This document shows positions 4,461 through 5,722 of a DNA stretch of 5,722 nucleotides, piece after piece. Below the pieces are notes generated by a model that was not told the origin of the DNA, did no database searches, and saw only the letters and a program-made list of their open reading frames with translations. Within the stretch, counting starts at the first letter, position 1, and every line of letters starts with the position of its first letter. Source of the stretch: an uncultured Clostridia bacterium (GTDB lineage: Bacteria > Bacillota > Clostridia > Oscillospirales > Oscillospiraceae). The stretch spans positions 1 to 5,722 of the forward strand of contig CALJDB010000141.1 of NCBI GenBank assembly GCA_938023775.1, in the 5' to 3' direction. The position numbers were made by a program, and so were the translations under genes.

Positions 4461-5467
4461 GATTTATCTTCCAGCGCGCGGACGAGACCGGAAAACTCTG
4501 CGGCGAGCTCCGGGGTGTCCGCCTCGATGTCCAGCGCCTCGCGGTCGCTCTCCGGCGCGATGTGGACGCTGCCGCGGCTGCTGCGGAGCGTCAGCCCGTC
4601 GGAGAAATCCGCGCCCGCCTCCATCAGTGTTTCGCTGAGCGCCCGCATCATCCGCGCGCGGGATAAGCAGGCGCAGCGCTCGCGCACGGCGTAATGCGGC
4701 GCGCCCGCCGGCTCCGGCGCGGGCGGGGGAGGGCTGTCCGCCGCGCCGGGCAGACGCCAGACGCCGCCCAGCGCATCAAGGCAGCACTGATAATAGCTCC
4801 GCGGCGAGCCGATGTCGCGCCAGTAGCCGCCCAGCGGCAGGGCGCGGAGCGTCTCCCCGGCGCGCAGCAGCGTCGGAAATAGGTCGCGCGCGAAATCGAA
4901 CTCCCGCCCCTCCGGAACAAGCTCCATCGCCGCGGGGGAGAGGACATAGATTCCGGTGTTCACCATGTCGCTGACCACCCGCCGCCACGCGGGCTTTTCA
5001 ATAAAGCTCACGATGCGCCCGCTCCGGTCGGCGAGCACGGTACCGTACTCCATCGGCTCCGGGCAGGCGTGGACCGCGATCGTCGCGGCGGGGCGGTGGC
5101 GGCGGTGCGCCTCCATCAGCGCGCCGAGGTCGGCGTCGCAGGCGCAGTCGCCGGGGATGACGAGAAAATCGCGTTCGCCGTAAAAATCGCGGCAGGCGCG
5201 CACCGCCCCGGCGGTGCCGAGCGGAAAGGGCTCCTCGTGGTAAGTGAGGCGGACGCCGAAGCGCTCCCCGGTGCCGAAATAGTCCCGGATGCACTCCGGG
5301 CGGTAGCGCAGCGTGACGCACGCCTCGCGCACGCCGCAGCGGCGCAGCAGCTCTAAAATGTGGGCGAGCACGGGCTTTCCCGCAATGGGCGCCATCGGCT
5401 TCGGCAGATCGCCCGTGACGGACCGGAGCCGCGTTCCGAGCCCGCCGGCTAAAATCACAGCAAGCAA
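4457..5467 (-). CDS. Sugar-1-phosphate nucleotidyltransferase fused to a degenerate phosphomannomutase C-terminal domain
   Basis: Predicted to join a sugar-1-phosphate to an NTP (probably mannose-1-phosphate and GTP) for cell-surface glycan precursors. Residues 1-235 are a complete NTP_transferase domain: AVILAGGLGTRL (3-14), K23 in LPKPM, LGTAGAV (83-89), the metal-binding D107 in PGDCACDAD, EYGTV (140-144), EKPAW (157-161), NTGIY (170-174) and GYWRDIG (214-220). The pattern is closest, from memory, to the large guanylyltransferase/phosphomannomutase fusions (about 800 aa). Here a Pro-rich linker (240-257) leads straight to residues 262-336, which resemble the last (IV) domain of phosphomannomutase: MMRAL, DGLTL, a GSVHIAPESD loop and an AEFSGLVRAL helix. 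The hexapeptide-repeat and mutase I-III regions are absent, so mutase activity is not expected. I chose TTG 5467 because GGAGGGAG lies 10 nt upstream and the protein then begins like its family; ATG 5509 has no ribosome site and adds 14 odd residues. Confidence 0.88.
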   Translation of the reverse strand: MLAVILAGGLGTRLRSVTGDLPKPMAPIAGKPVLAHILELLRRCGVREACVTLRYRPECIRDYFGTGERFGVRLTYHEEPFPLGTAGAVRACRDFYGERDFLVIPGDCACDADLGALMEAHRRHRPAATIAVHACPEPMEYGTVLADRSGRIVSFIEKPAWRRVVSDMVNTGIYVLSPAAMELVPEGREFDFARDLFPTLLRAGETLRALPLGGYWRDIGSPRSYYQCCLDALGGVWRLPGAADSPPPPAPEPAGAPHYAVRERCACLSRARMMRALSETLMEAGADFSDGLTLRSSRGSVHIAPESDREALDIEADTPELAAEFSGLVRALEDKS

Positions 5468-5477
5468 AGCTTTAATT

Positions 5478-5485
5478 CTCCCTCC
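5478..5485 (-). promoter_or_regulatory. Ribosome binding site that supports a TTG start at 5467
   Basis: The minus strand reads GGAGGGAG, the strongest Shine-Dalgarno near this gene, 10 nt before TTG 5467. It falls inside the coding frame if ATG 5509 were used, which argues against that ATG. Confidence 0.75.
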
Positions 5486-5546
5486 GAAAAAGCAGATTTT
5501 CCATAGCATGCGCCGCCGCAGGCGATACTATCCGCCGCTTTTTCGG
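5484..5546 (-). promoter_or_regulatory. Inverted repeat in the nucleotidyltransferase upstream region
   Basis: CCGAAAAAGC (minus strand 5546-5537) is repeated in inverted form as GCTTTTTCGG (5493-5484), 10 bp perfect, 43 nt apart. The second copy runs into the GGAGGGAG ribosome site. Between them lies a small hairpin (GGCG..CGCC, 5536-5521). If transcription begins upstream of 5546, the RNA could fold and restrict the ribosome site; if it begins nearer a weak TAGTAT (5530-5525), the repeat could only act as DNA. I see no convincing -35 for this gene. Confidence 0.4.
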
Positions 5547-5584
5547 AAAAAATGAAATTGGGTATTTTATTCCGCGGGAATTTA

Positions 5585-5593
5585 TGGTAGAAT
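5585..5593 (+). promoter_or_regulatory. Extended -10 promoter for the gene at the right edge
   Basis: TGG-TAGAAT (5585-5593) is an extended -10 element with a good hexamer; the upstream -35 is poor (best TTTATT at 5566-5571, 16-nt spacer), as is usual when the extension is present. Transcription should start near 5600, giving a leader of about 46 nt. Confidence 0.6.
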
Positions 5594-5605
5594 CTTAAAT
5601 TACAA

Positions 5606-5626
5606 TGCGGGCAATAGCGCCCGGCA
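5606..5626 (+). other. Small hairpin in the 5' leader of the right-edge gene
   Basis: TGCGGGC (5606-5612) pairs with GCCCGGCA (5619-5626) with one bulged G and a 6-nt loop. It lies just after the predicted transcription start and about 8 nt before the GGTGGAAAG ribosome site. It may protect the 5' end of the RNA; it is too small for any riboswitch I know. Confidence 0.4.
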
Positions 5627-5645
5627 GAGATACGGTGGAAAGAAC

Positions 5646-5722
5646 ATGAACCAAAAGCTCCAAAAGCTCATAGCGCCGGGGACGCGGCTGCAGCGGCGCA
5701 GACGGCAGCGAAGGGCGCAAAG
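5646..5722 (+). CDS. N-terminus of an unidentified protein (partial, runs off the window)
   Basis: Only 25 codons and two bases are visible. ATG 5646 follows GGTGGAAAG (5634-5642) at normal distance and sits under an extended -10 promoter. The peptide begins MNQKLQKLIAPGTRLQ and continues into an Arg-rich run (RRRRQRR). The strongly basic start fits a cytoplasmic tail before a membrane anchor, or a nucleic-acid-binding segment, but no family can be named. It diverges from the nucleotidyltransferase. Confidence 0.6.
   Translation, partial: MNQKLQKLIAPGTRLQRRRRQRRAQ

Noticed and set aside
3595..5467. Heptose-nucleotide (GmhB/HddC-type) pathway pair
   Set aside because: The phosphatase is of the NagD (HAD-IIA) type rather than GmhB, and the nucleotidyltransferase resembles mannose-1-phosphate guanylyltransferase/mutase fusions more than HddC; no kinase or isomerase of the pathway is visible.
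5600..5645. Riboswitch in the leader of the right-edge gene
   Set aside because: The predicted leader is only about 46 nt with one small bulged hairpin, and no known riboswitch core can be recognised.

Overview
The window looks like chromosomal DNA of a GC-rich member of the Clostridia, most likely a gut Oscillospiraceae/Ruminococcaceae-type bacterium. This is an inference. It rests on strong Shine-Dalgarno sites (AAGGAGG type) before most genes, sigma-A-type promoters, G/C-rich third codon positions, a clostridial-style Rrf2/NifS/NifU iron-sulfur locus, and an inverted repeat at the left edge resembling elements I recall as common in that group. I see no phage, transposase, CRISPR, tRNA or rRNA.

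Layout. Bases 1-161 hold a nested inverted repeat and small hairpins. A ZIP-family metal transporter lies at 200-979 on the minus strand. It diverges from an Rrf2/IscR-type regulator (1152-1580, plus), each gene with its own promoter. A rho-independent terminator follows the regulator. Next comes a promoter whose -35 box sits inside a 25-bp palindrome, driving cysteine desulfurase (1768-2955) and the IscU/NifU scaffold (2974-3408). A 186-bp convergent gap follows, carrying five tight hairpins. The minus strand then carries a NagD-type HAD phosphatase (3595-4386) and, upstream of it, a sugar-phosphate nucleotidyltransferase (4457-5467). A divergent plus-strand gene begins at 5646 and leaves the window after 25 codons.

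How the genes work together. The regulator, desulfurase and scaffold form a compact Fe-S assembly module: the desulfurase takes sulfur from cysteine, the scaffold builds the cluster, and the Rrf2 protein (three cysteines in IscR-like spacing) probably senses cluster status and acts at the palindrome. The ZIP transporter may supply a divalent metal, but that link rests only on proximity. The nucleotidyltransferase and phosphatase are co-directional, but the phosphatase appears to have its own promoter inside the boundary, so they may not be a simple operon.

Most notable points: (1) the nucleotidyltransferase looks like a two-domain mannose-1-phosphate guanylyltransferase/phosphomannomutase protein with its middle missing, leaving the nucleotidyltransferase joined by a Pro-rich linker to a degenerate phosphomannomutase C-terminal domain; (2) a terminator-like hairpin at the nucleotidyltransferase/phosphatase boundary overlaps both the phosphatase promoter and its ribosome binding site; (3) the palindrome around the -35 box of the Fe-S operon; (4) a Cys-rich tail on the scaffold protein. 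Three start codons need care: the ZIP gene (979 rather than 1024), the Rrf2 gene (1152 rather than 1089) and the nucleotidyltransferase (TTG at 5467 rather than ATG at 5509).
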